From contig NZ_AAWS01000003.1 in NCBI RefSeq assembly GCF_000169175.1, positions 1 through 64,000 of the forward strand: 64,000 nt of DNA, in the 5' to 3' direction. The notes under the pieces were generated by a model, which ran no database searches, was not told the DNA's origin, and worked only from the letters and a program-made list of their open reading frames with translations. A program made the translations under genes and the position numbers. The first letter of the stretch is position 1; every line of letters starts with the position of its first letter. This stretch comes from Microscilla marina ATCC 23134 (GTDB lineage: Bacteria; Bacteroidota; Bacteroidia; Cytophagales; Microscillaceae). Positions 1 to 6,405 of the stretch are shown here, piece after piece.

Positions 1-327
1 AGCTCCATAACCCGAGCTTCCATTGTTAATGACCACATTGGTTACTTCACCACTCGAAATAGCAGCCGTAGCCGTGGCTCCGGTACCGCCTCCACCAGTA
101 ATGGTTACTGTGGGGGTTGCAGTATAGTTTTTACCCCCATCCAATACCAGCACCCTATCAAAGGTAGTAGCTCCAAGTATTGCTTGCCCTTGGGCACCAC
201 GTCCAGTAGCATCTTTTATAATCACAAAAGGGGTATTTGTATATCCAGTGCCATTATTAGTTACAGTAAAACTACTGATACTACCAATGGTAGCTGCGCT
301 TGCAGTAGCTGTACTTGCATCGCCCAC
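1..327 (-). pseudogene. Fragment of a Gly/Thr-rich beta-repeat protein
   Basis: The minus strand is open from 327 down to the left edge (109 codons, C-terminus outside the window). It encodes repeated units of the type VTNNGTGYTNTPFVII and YTATPTVTITGGGGTGATA followed by VVINNGSSGYG. Such Gly/Thr-rich units are typical of very large secreted repeat proteins of Bacteroidota. The reading frame is closed upstream by TGA at 330-328, directly followed by GTG 327-325; no signal peptide or convincing ribosome site precedes it, and repeat coding does not continue in another frame to the right. I read it as a 5'-truncated remnant, possibly cut by rearrangement at the palindrome at 344-375. A GTG-initiated short gene cannot be excluded. 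Confidence 0.5.
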
Positions 328-343
328 TCATCCAGGAAAGCTT

Positions 344-375
344 GACAAACACCCGTCAGCTGACGGGCGTTTGTC
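344..375. repeat. 32-bp near-perfect palindrome
   Basis: Centred on CAGCTG, the arms CAAACACCCGTCAG and CTGACGGGCGTTTG pair with one A/C mismatch (351 against 368). There is no T-run on either side, so it is not an obvious intrinsic terminator. It lies 14 bp beyond the point where the repeat-protein fragment ends, which makes it a candidate recombination point or dispersed palindromic element. Confidence 0.6.
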
Positions 376-872
376 CCCGTTATTTTGTTGGCTAACTCAC
401 TAAAATTCAGCTACTTATTTTTAGGTTTGTCCCTGCGTCAAATAGCGAGGACACCCGAAAAAACCTCACTTTCACCCCTTGCGTGGTATGTTTTTGCCTC
501 CTACATTTGCCTCAAACGTAGCGAAGTTTTATACGCCCAATACTGCAGGGTGTAGGGCTTCAGAATCAGTTTTTTCTAAAAACCAGAGGGTAAGTAACTA
601 CCCTCTTTCCCTCGAAGTAAATGGTGCGCCGTAGTGTGGGTGTACTATTGCATTAAGCACAGCTTAAGGGGTGGCTGCTGGCTGCCCTTTAGCTTATAGT
701 TGGGAGCTTTTTAGTCGGGAGTCGGTAGTCAGTAGTCAGTAGTCAGTAGTCAGTAGTTAAAAAAAGGCTAAAAGCTAATGGCTAAAAACTAAATTAAAGC
801 TCAAACAAAGGCTAAAAGCCAATGGCTAAATCAAAAAACAAAAAAAACTAAAAACTCAACCATACGAAAAAC
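376..872. other. Gene-free stretch with short A-rich and 7-bp repeats
   Basis: No convincing ORF on either strand. The right half contains the 7-bp tandem repeat at 713-757 and then several diverged copies of the word GGCTAAAAGCTAATGGCTAA up to about 850, directly upstream of the first small gene. The same word recurs near 2015-2040 in front of the third small gene. Confidence 0.6.
713..757. repeat. 7-bp tandem repeat (AGTCAGT)
   Basis: About six consecutive copies of a 7-mer: the first is AGTCGGG, the second AGTCGGT and the following four AGTCAGT. The array ends in an A-run. It looks like a simple-sequence array in the repeat-rich island, not a coding feature. Confidence 0.8.
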
Positions 873-1079
873 ATGAATTTATTCAGAAAGAAACGAAAAC
901 AACCCACTACCGGGGAGCCTGTGCCCCTTGCCCAGGCAAACAAGGTGCGCGAAGCCAAACTAGAGTATTGCCGGGAGGTGTGCGCCCGTACTATAGCCAA
1001 GCTGAGGCGGGGCGAACCCTTGAGCCCCTATGAGAAAACCATGACCGAAGCGGCTATAGAAGATTTGATCAATAGTTAG
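873..1079 (+). CDS. Small basic protein, first small gene of the island
   Basis: A 68-residue protein with a basic N-terminus (FRKKRKQ) and a helical C-terminal half around RRGEPLSPYEKTMTEAA. I do not recognise the family. The C-terminal pattern (basic helix, EPLS, charged residues, A-rich helix) is echoed in the product of 1577-1858 (NNEPLSERDAILARAALAML), so the two may be diverged relatives. The ATG follows an A-rich leader, common in Bacteroidota. It is the first of three short genes lying between long repeats upstream of the metalloprotease. Codon use is biased towards the pattern of the neighbouring real genes (GCC, AAG), which supports coding. Confidence 0.6.
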   Translation: MNLFRKKRKQPTTGEPVPLAQANKVREAKLEYCREVCARTIAKLRRGEPLSPYEKTMTEAAIEDLINS

Positions 1080-1118
1080 TTTAATTACGAATGGTTCAAT
1101 TACGAATTACGAATGTTC

Positions 1119-1432
1119 GCAAAGCGAGGCTAAAAACTATGGTCTACCGACTACCAACTCCGGACTAAAGTATGAATGGCTTCGCCCAATTCGTAATTAG
1201 CTTTGCAGAGCTCCCTTTGGTCGGTTCGTAATTCTCAAATTCGTAATTCCTAATATTTGCAAAGCGAGGCTAAAAACTATGGTCTACCGACTACCAACTC
1301 CGGACTAAAGTATGAATGGCTTCGCCCAATTCGTAATTAGCTTTGCAGAGCTCCCTTTGGTCGGTTCGTAATTCTCAAATTCGTAATTCCTAATATTTGC
1401 AAAGCGAGGCTAAAAACTATGGTCTACCGACT
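1119..1432. repeat. 140-bp tandem direct repeat (2.2 copies)
   Basis: Units 1119-1258 and 1259-1398 appear identical base for base, and a third partial copy runs 1399-1432 before diverging into a degenerate copy up to about 1550. Each unit contains AAAGCGAGGCTAAAAACTAT, a stretch beginning GGTCTACCGACTACCAACTC, and several AATTCGTAATT words. Exact identity of two 140-bp copies suggests a very recent duplication. Confidence 0.9.
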
Positions 1433-1461
1433 CTGGACCAAATTACTAACGGCTTCGCCCA

Positions 1462-1507
1462 ATTCGTAATTAGCTAAAGCAGAGCTCCCTGCGGTCGGTT
1501 CGTAATT
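1462..1507 (+). repeat. 46-bp inverted repeat, left arm (flanks small gene)
   Basis: Begins ATTCGTAATTAGCTAAAGCA and ends GCGGTCGGTTCGTAATT. Its perfect reverse complement lies at 1884-1929, so the two arms exactly bracket the small gene at 1577-1858. Related but diverged copies occur in the 140-bp units (1180-1240, 1320-1380) and near 2361-2400. Confidence 0.9.
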
Positions 1508-1576
1508 CCCAAATTCGTAATTCTCAAATTTGCCACTAAAAACTATAAGGTTAAAAATTAAACAATAAACCACCAC

Positions 1577-1858
1577 ATGATACAAGCAATAAAAAAGTAC
1601 TGGAAAAGGCTGCGGCATACTGTGCCCCAGTTGCCAAGAGAGGGCAAAGCCGCTTACCCACAGGCAAAACAAATGCCTGCCCGCTACACCAATAGTTTGG
1701 TGTTTTTTCAGGAGCTGCAAACTCGCCTGCAAAACAACGAACCCCTCAGCGAACGAGACGCCATACTTGCCAGGGCTGCCCTTGCTATGCTAGGGGCAAA
1801 GTTTTATGAGGAGTATAACCAACTATTGGGGCAACTGATAAGCGAGCGTACAAAATAA
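1577..1858 (+). CDS. Small orphan protein bracketed by inverted repeats
   Basis: A 93-residue basic protein with no signal peptide. The N-terminal third is rich in Lys/Arg/Trp (KKYWKRLRH); the rest looks helical, with the segment NNEPLSERDAILARAALAML resembling the C-terminus of the 873-1079 product. Family unknown. The gene sits between perfect 46-bp inverted repeats (1462-1507 and 1884-1929), i.e. in a mobile-cassette-like arrangement, but encodes no recombinase. The start is the first ATG after the A-rich leader. A competing minus-strand frame over 1424-1732 is repeat-derived and was not accepted. Confidence 0.6.
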   Translation: MIQAIKKYWKRLRHTVPQLPREGKAAYPQAKQMPARYTNSLVFFQELQTRLQNNEPLSERDAILARAALAMLGAKFYEEYNQLLGQLISERTK

Positions 1859-1883
1859 GCTAATTACGAATGACGAATGGTTC

Positions 1884-1929
1884 AATTACGAACCGACCGC
1901 AGGGAGCTCTGCTTTAGCTAATTACGAAT
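1884..1929 (-). repeat. 46-bp inverted repeat, right arm
   Basis: Exact reverse complement of 1462-1507, starting 25 bp after the stop codon of the 1577-1858 gene. It is followed by another copy of the GCAAAGCGAGGCTAAAAACT word that also opens each 140-bp unit. Confidence 0.9.
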
Positions 1930-2068
1930 GTTCGCAAAGCGAGGCTAAAAACTAGGGTCTATGAACCAAAAGGATTGAGCATTAAAAAAACAGACGCGTG
2001 AGCCATTTGCGACAGGCTAAAGCTAAAAGCTAACGGCTTAATAATACAACAATCAAAAAAACAATACA

Positions 2069-2350
2069 ATGACTAAAAAACAACAACACCAAGCCGACCA
2101 AATAGCGGCAATAGAGCTACACCCACCCCACCAGGCGCCTACTTTGCTAAAAATGGAGGCGATATTAGGCATTACGCCCGACATTTGGTGGGATCAGCCC
2201 GCCGTGCGACTGCAAATGGTAAACGGTGGCAAGCACCGCCTTGCCTTTGCCAGCCACGAAGCCCGCGCCAAGTTTTACAACGAGGTATGCGAGCACTTCA
2301 GCATTAGCCGCCACGAGGTAGTAGAGATGCAGTCGGAAGAAGCTTGTTAA
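2069..2350 (+). CDS. Small orphan protein, third small gene
   Basis: A 93-residue, His-rich, mildly acidic protein. A short N-terminal polar segment is followed by a compact region with ILGITPDIWWDQPAVRLQM and a C-terminal helix (EARAKFYNEVCEHFSISRHE). No family recognised, no signal peptide or membrane segment. It follows a leader of GCTAAAAGCTAACGG words and an A-rich stretch, and is followed by another repeat block; the metalloprotease begins 329 bp downstream. Position suggests it belongs to the same island, possibly as accessory or regulator of the protease, but that is inference only. Confidence 0.6.
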   Translation: MTKKQQHQADQIAAIELHPPHQAPTLLKMEAILGITPDIWWDQPAVRLQMVNGGKHRLAFASHEARAKFYNEVCEHFSISRHEVVEMQSEEAC

Positions 2351-2645
2351 TTATGAATTGTTTAATTACGAACCGACCAGAGGGAGCTCTGCTTTAACTA
2401 ATGGTCGCAAAGTTAGGCTAAAAACTATGGTCTACCGACTACCAACTCCGGACTAAAGTATGAATGGCTTCGCCCAATTCGTAACCGCAGACCTTTAGGT
2501 CAAGCTCTGCTTTAGCTAATTCGTAATTCTCAAATTCGTAATTACTAACGGCTTCGCCCAATTCGTAATTCGTAATTCTCAAACTCGTAATTACTAACGG
2601 CTTCGCCCAATTCGCAATTCTCAAATTCGTAATTTTTACTGAAAA
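2351..2645. repeat. Mosaic of AATTCGTAATT-type repeats
   Basis: Contains a diverged copy of the inverted-repeat arm (about 2361-2400), a copy of the 140-bp unit opening (AGGCTAAAAACTATGGTCTA, about 2413), then repeated words ACGGCTTCGCCCAATTCGTA (around 2488, 2548 and 2595) and AATTCTCAAATTCGTAATT. It ends about 35 bp before the metalloprotease start. Minus-strand frames through it are repeat translations, not genes. Confidence 0.8.
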
Positions 2646-2679
2646 AAATATTAACTTTATACCTTATCAGACTTAACCC

Positions 2680-4446
2680 ATGCACAAAAAAATACCACAA
2701 GAGGATAACAGCCAGGATCAAACGCAGGCACAGCAACCTGTACAGAAAAAGCCAAAAGCGCCTGAGAAAAAAACCGGGCAAACCCATAACCCAAGCATAC
2801 CCACGGTAGGCGGCGACTTGCCCCCTATAGAGAGCAAACACCCACCCCACCGCAGCAAGCATGCGCTTCATAAGGCAAAGCAAGTGCCTATCAACAGAAG
2901 TGGAGCAACCAGCAAACCCCAACACGGGGTAACCCTGAGCGCGGCTAAGGTAAAGGTAGTGGGGCAAGACAAAGAGGTAAACGTAAGGGCTGGTGTGGAG
3001 GTGTACATTGCAGACGTAATGCCCAATGGCTATGTATGCCAGGCACCCGTCAAAGAGAAAGACAAGAAGGGCATTTGGCATACCAAACCCTACCAGGTGC
3101 TATTGCCCAAAGCAATGGTAAAAGTAACCCCCAACCAGCTAAGCGAAATAGACCCTGCCACCCGCCAACAAGTGGTAAAGTATACCAACCCCAACCTCAA
3201 AAAGACCAACCAGTCGCTTGCGGCAGACTATAGCAAAGCCACCGAAGTAAGCTTTATGCATACCCCGGGCATACCCAAGGAACTTAGGCGGGTGTTTGAG
3301 CATTTGGCAGAAACGTTTTTTTCTGACATAGAGAAGTTCAACGAAATGATGACCTTTAAAATAGACTTTGGGCAAATTCCCCCAAAAATAGCCCCTAAAG
3401 AATCGCCCACTAGTACCAAGTATGGGGGCAAGGTGTGGGCATACCGCTTTACCTCGTTGCGGCACGCCGACTTTGAGAAAACCCTGTTGGTAGAAGAGCT
3501 GGGCGAGGTAAAACAAGCCCCCCTCACCGAGCAAGCCGAGGCTAAAGCTGCCCAGCTCATGAAAAACTATCACATAAGCATCCACCAACCCACCGCCCGG
3601 GAACAAGCCAATAGCCAAGCCCTGAAGCAAGCCGTGGATGCGTCGAGCAGTAAGGTGTTTAAGCTAGGAGTGGACAATGATAAAAAGGGCAACGAAAAAA
3701 AGGATAAGGATAAAAAGAAAAAAGTGGATATGAAAAAGCTACATGCCCAGTCTTTTTTGCCGTTTAGCCCCCAAGACAAAACCCATATACGCCGTGCCTT
3801 GCTCAAGATGACCCCTGCCATGCTAGAGCGCATAGCGGGGGTAGCGTTTTTCAAACGTGGCTTTGCTTGTATAGGTGTCCCTACCCCCACTGGTAAGACA
3901 GGACAACATGTGAAAATACAAGCAGGCTGGGCAGTGGCAAGGTACCACCTCGAAAACCATACAATTTCGGTATATAATGGAATGATCAACGCCGACAATG
4001 TGTTGGTGTTTGGCGACAAGGGCAGCGACACCTTTACACCCCAGGCCGAGGAAGCCATTATTCATGAGTTGGGGCACGCCATAGATCTTAAAGAGGTGGC
4101 TAAAGCTCGCATGAAACGCGACCAGCTTAGAGAAAAACACAAAAAAGCCCCCCAAGACCCCCAAGCCAAAAAAGCCTGGGAAGCCCAGCAAAAGGTGTAT
4201 AAAAATACCCCAAGGTTAAGCGGGCAAACCGATACCAAGCGTGCTCCAGTGTACGAAACCGAGTTTAGCAAAGCAGCCCAACTAGATGCCCCCTTGCTCA
4301 CCAAGTACTCGAACAAAAACGACCTGGAAAACTTTGCCGAAGCTTTTGCCTTGTATATCACCGAACCCAAAACCCTACAACTATTGAGCCCCCATGTATA
4401 CCAATACTTCAAAACCCATTACCCTAAACCTACCTCTGATGATTAG
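2680..4446 (+). CDS. Lethal-factor-like (ATLF/M34-type) zinc metalloprotease, putative effector
   Basis: A 588-residue protein without signal peptide. Residues 1-90 are disordered and rich in Gln, Lys, Pro and His; about 100-150 could form a small beta domain (VKVVGQDKEVNVRAGVEVYI); a Lys/Asp-rich linker lies near 335-352. The catalytic region carries HELGHAID (His462, Glu463, His466) and a downstream ENFAEAFALY with Glu554 as the likely third zinc ligand, followed by PHVYQYFK. This HExxH plus FAEAF arrangement is that of the anthrax lethal factor C-terminal/Pro-Pro endopeptidase clan. The disordered Pro/Gln-rich N-terminus recalls cargo of extracellular contractile injection systems in Bacteroidota, but no injection-system structural gene is adjacent. 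The stop overlaps the start of the next gene, suggesting coupled translation. The substrate is unknown. Confidence 0.75.
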   Translation: MHKKIPQEDNSQDQTQAQQPVQKKPKAPEKKTGQTHNPSIPTVGGDLPPIESKHPPHRSKHALHKAKQVPINRSGATSKPQHGVTLSAAKVKVVGQDKEVNVRAGVEVYIADVMPNGYVCQAPVKEKDKKGIWHTKPYQVLLPKAMVKVTPNQLSEIDPATRQQVVKYTNPNLKKTNQSLAADYSKATEVSFMHTPGIPKELRRVFEHLAETFFSDIEKFNEMMTFKIDFGQIPPKIAPKESPTSTKYGGKVWAYRFTSLRHADFEKTLLVEELGEVKQAPLTEQAEAKAAQLMKNYHISIHQPTAREQANSQALKQAVDASSSKVFKLGVDNDKKGNEKKDKDKKKKVDMKKLHAQSFLPFSPQDKTHIRRALLKMTPAMLERIAGVAFFKRGFACIGVPTPTGKTGQHVKIQAGWAVARYHLENHTISVYNGMINADNVLVFGDKGSDTFTPQAEEAIIHELGHAIDLKEVAKARMKRDQLREKHKKAPQDPQAKKAWEAQQKVYKNTPRLSGQTDTKRAPVYETEFSKAAQLDAPLLTKYSNKNDLENFAEAFALYITEPKTLQLLSPHVYQYFKTHYPKPTSDD

Positions 4447-5926
4447 AAACCTACTGCTCTATCTAGTGCTAAGCGGGGCGTGTACAGCTTGTGTGGTGCG
4501 TCCCACCACCCCGTACCCCGCTCGTTGTTATGCTATAGCTACTTTTCACGGTAAAAAGGGGGTGATCAACCGCCAAGGAGAGTGGGTGGTAGCCCCTAAA
4601 TATGACGACTTGTATTTTTTGAATGATGAAGTTTTAAAAGCTTGTGCACAAACTGGAGACAAACAGAAAGCGTACTTGATTGATTTTAAAGGCAAGGTAA
4701 TGTACACTGTCCCTGATACATTGAAAATAAGCACAATGAACCATCACAGGCTATTAAAAGCTCGAATAGTATTGCCTGAGTTTAGATTTAAAGAAGTTGG
4801 TTGCATTGATGCCAAAGGCAATTGGATCGTTCCTCTTAAATACGATGGTATGGGCGATTTTTCGGAGGAGCTTGTGGCAGTCAAGCGCCAAGGCAAGTGG
4901 GGTTTTATCAATGCCCAAGGCAAAGAAGTAATTGCCCTTAGTCACCAACAAGTAAAACACTTTGTAAACGGCTTGGCAATGGTAAAAAAGGATGGTTTGT
5001 ATGGAGGCATCAACCGCCAAGGTGGTTGGGAGATACCCCCTGTCTACCAACACATAGGGTATTTTGTCAATGGCTTGGCAATTGCCCAAAAAGACAGCTT
5101 GTATGGGCTTATCAACCGCCAAGGCAAGTGGGTAGTGCCCAACCGCTACCCTGACATAAACTACTACCAAAGGGTGCAGGGGCGTTTGGTGGTGAAAGAC
5201 ACCACGGGCAAATGGGGGGTGATGACCGAGGCGGGGCAATGGGTGCTCAAGCCCCAATACGAGTATGTGCAACTATTGGGGGCAAACCGTGCCGTGGTGT
5301 GGCAATTAATCCCTGGCAAAACTGCCATTCATCAGCCCCGTAAGCGAACCTTGGTAGCTTTGCCTTCGGGCAAAATTGTTTTACCCCTTGCCAGAGAATA
5401 TTTTTTGCAATCCTTTGATCACCACGGGCTTGCCAAAATACTGGGAAAAAGCTTCCAGCATTGGTATAAAATCAACAAGTCAATTCGTGATGAAAACGAC
5501 ATACCTTGGGATTATAGCCATTTGCTATACTTTGATAAATTCTCAAGAGGGGTGCCTGGGTTGATAGATACCATGGGCAAAATGACGATTGCTACCAAGT
5601 ATGATGAAATAGGGGAGTTTAGTGAAGGGTTAGCCGCAGCGCAAAAAAAACCCAGAGATAGATATATGTTTATTAGACCAGATGGCAGTGTTGCTATACA
5701 AGGTAACTTTATCATTGCTTCCCATTTTCAACAGGGCTGGGCAAGGGTGTTAGCCCCTGCCGACTCGCTTACTTTTGTGCAAGAGAAAAACGGCAAGTTA
5801 GTCCTTACACCTGCTTCTATTTCTGACCTCAAAAGCCATCGTTGGGGTTTTATCAACAAAAAAGGCGAGTGGATGATTAAGCCCAGGTTTGAAGAAGTAT
5901 CTGATTTTTATTGTGTTGAAAAATAA
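4439..5926 (+). CDS. WG-repeat lipoprotein
   Basis: A 495-residue protein with a hydrophobic N-terminus and a lipobox-like SGAC (Cys15), then about ten WG repeats: KKGVINRQGEWVVAPKYDD, GKWGFINAQGKEVI, LYGLINRQGKWVVPNRY, ending RWGFINKKGEWMIKPRFEE. WG repeats form beta-rich protein-binding modules. The start at ATG 4439 is preferred over a longer frame from 4394 because it gives a clean lipoprotein signal; it overlaps the protease stop codon by 8 bp, a classic translational-coupling arrangement. Location in the envelope is inferred. Pairing with a toxin-like protease raises the possibility of an immunity or scaffold role, which the sequence alone does not show. Confidence 0.8.
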   Translation: MIRNLLLYLVLSGACTACVVRPTTPYPARCYAIATFHGKKGVINRQGEWVVAPKYDDLYFLNDEVLKACAQTGDKQKAYLIDFKGKVMYTVPDTLKISTMNHHRLLKARIVLPEFRFKEVGCIDAKGNWIVPLKYDGMGDFSEELVAVKRQGKWGFINAQGKEVIALSHQQVKHFVNGLAMVKKDGLYGGINRQGGWEIPPVYQHIGYFVNGLAIAQKDSLYGLINRQGKWVVPNRYPDINYYQRVQGRLVVKDTTGKWGVMTEAGQWVLKPQYEYVQLLGANRAVVWQLIPGKTAIHQPRKRTLVALPSGKIVLPLAREYFLQSFDHHGLAKILGKSFQHWYKINKSIRDENDIPWDYSHLLYFDKFSRGVPGLIDTMGKMTIATKYDEIGEFSEGLAAAQKKPRDRYMFIRPDGSVAIQGNFIIASHFQQGWARVLAPADSLTFVQEKNGKLVLTPASISDLKSHRWGFINKKGEWMIKPRFEEVSDFYCVEK

Positions 5927-6405
5927 AAGTCCCCGCTGTGTCAAATTTTCCCGTAGGGCGACTTGACACCATTGATGAATAGAAGTTTCCTAACTTCGCC
6001 CGAAAACAAGTTCGGGGTTTTTAATCTGCGAATGCAGCCTTTGGTCAAGTACTATGCGAGGTTGCTACGCAAGGAAGCCTGGAGACTTCCCTGTATTTAA
6101 GCTTTTAAGCCTCTTTTGGAAGATTTAAAAGAGCGGGGTGTTGTATACAATACTCCGCAGTGATTTTAGTCAAAGTTGTTTGCTGGTGATCAGTCATTGA
6201 TGAATTTAAAAACTATTTAATTGGGTGTTTAGGCATAAAACCGAAACACTTTTAAAAATAAAGTGAGTACTCAATCTTAATATAAAATACTGGTTTACAG
6301 CATTTAACAAGGTGAACATTTACTCGAATCAGCTATGGACTATCGACTAAATACTATGGACTATTGTTATAGGCATATTGGAAATTAGACGTAAGAGAGC
6401 ACAAA
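5927..6405. other. Intergenic region with dispersed repeat
   Basis: No ORF of note. Left part (5930-6140) holds GC-richer words such as TTCGCCCGAAAACAAGTTCG with weak hairpin potential; the right part is the 222-bp repeat at 6146-6367. The genes on both sides converge here (WG lipoprotein from the left, polyferredoxin from the right). Confidence 0.6.
6146..6367 (+). repeat. 222-bp dispersed repeat, copy 1
   Basis: Matches the reverse complement of 36885-37106 over its full 222 bp with about 13 mismatches by my count and no gap. It begins TACAATACTCCGCAGTGATT and ends ACTATGGACTATTGT. Both copies lie in intergenic space just past the 3' end of a minus-strand gene. No coding potential. Confidence 0.9.

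Noticed and set aside
713-757. Short-repeat array as CRISPR or phase-variable coding repeat
   Set aside because: 7-bp units without spacers and not inside an ORF.
1119-1432. CRISPR array
   Set aside because: Units are contiguous 140-bp direct repeats without unique spacers, and there are no cas genes.
1424-1732. 102-codon minus-strand ORF
   Set aside because: Antisense to the 1577-1858 gene and built partly from AATTCGTAATT repeat words (NYELG, NYEFG units).
2439-3081. Minus-strand ORFs with NYELGEAVSNYEFENYEL units
   Set aside because: The peptide repeats merely translate the intergenic DNA repeat, and the rest is antisense to the metalloprotease gene.
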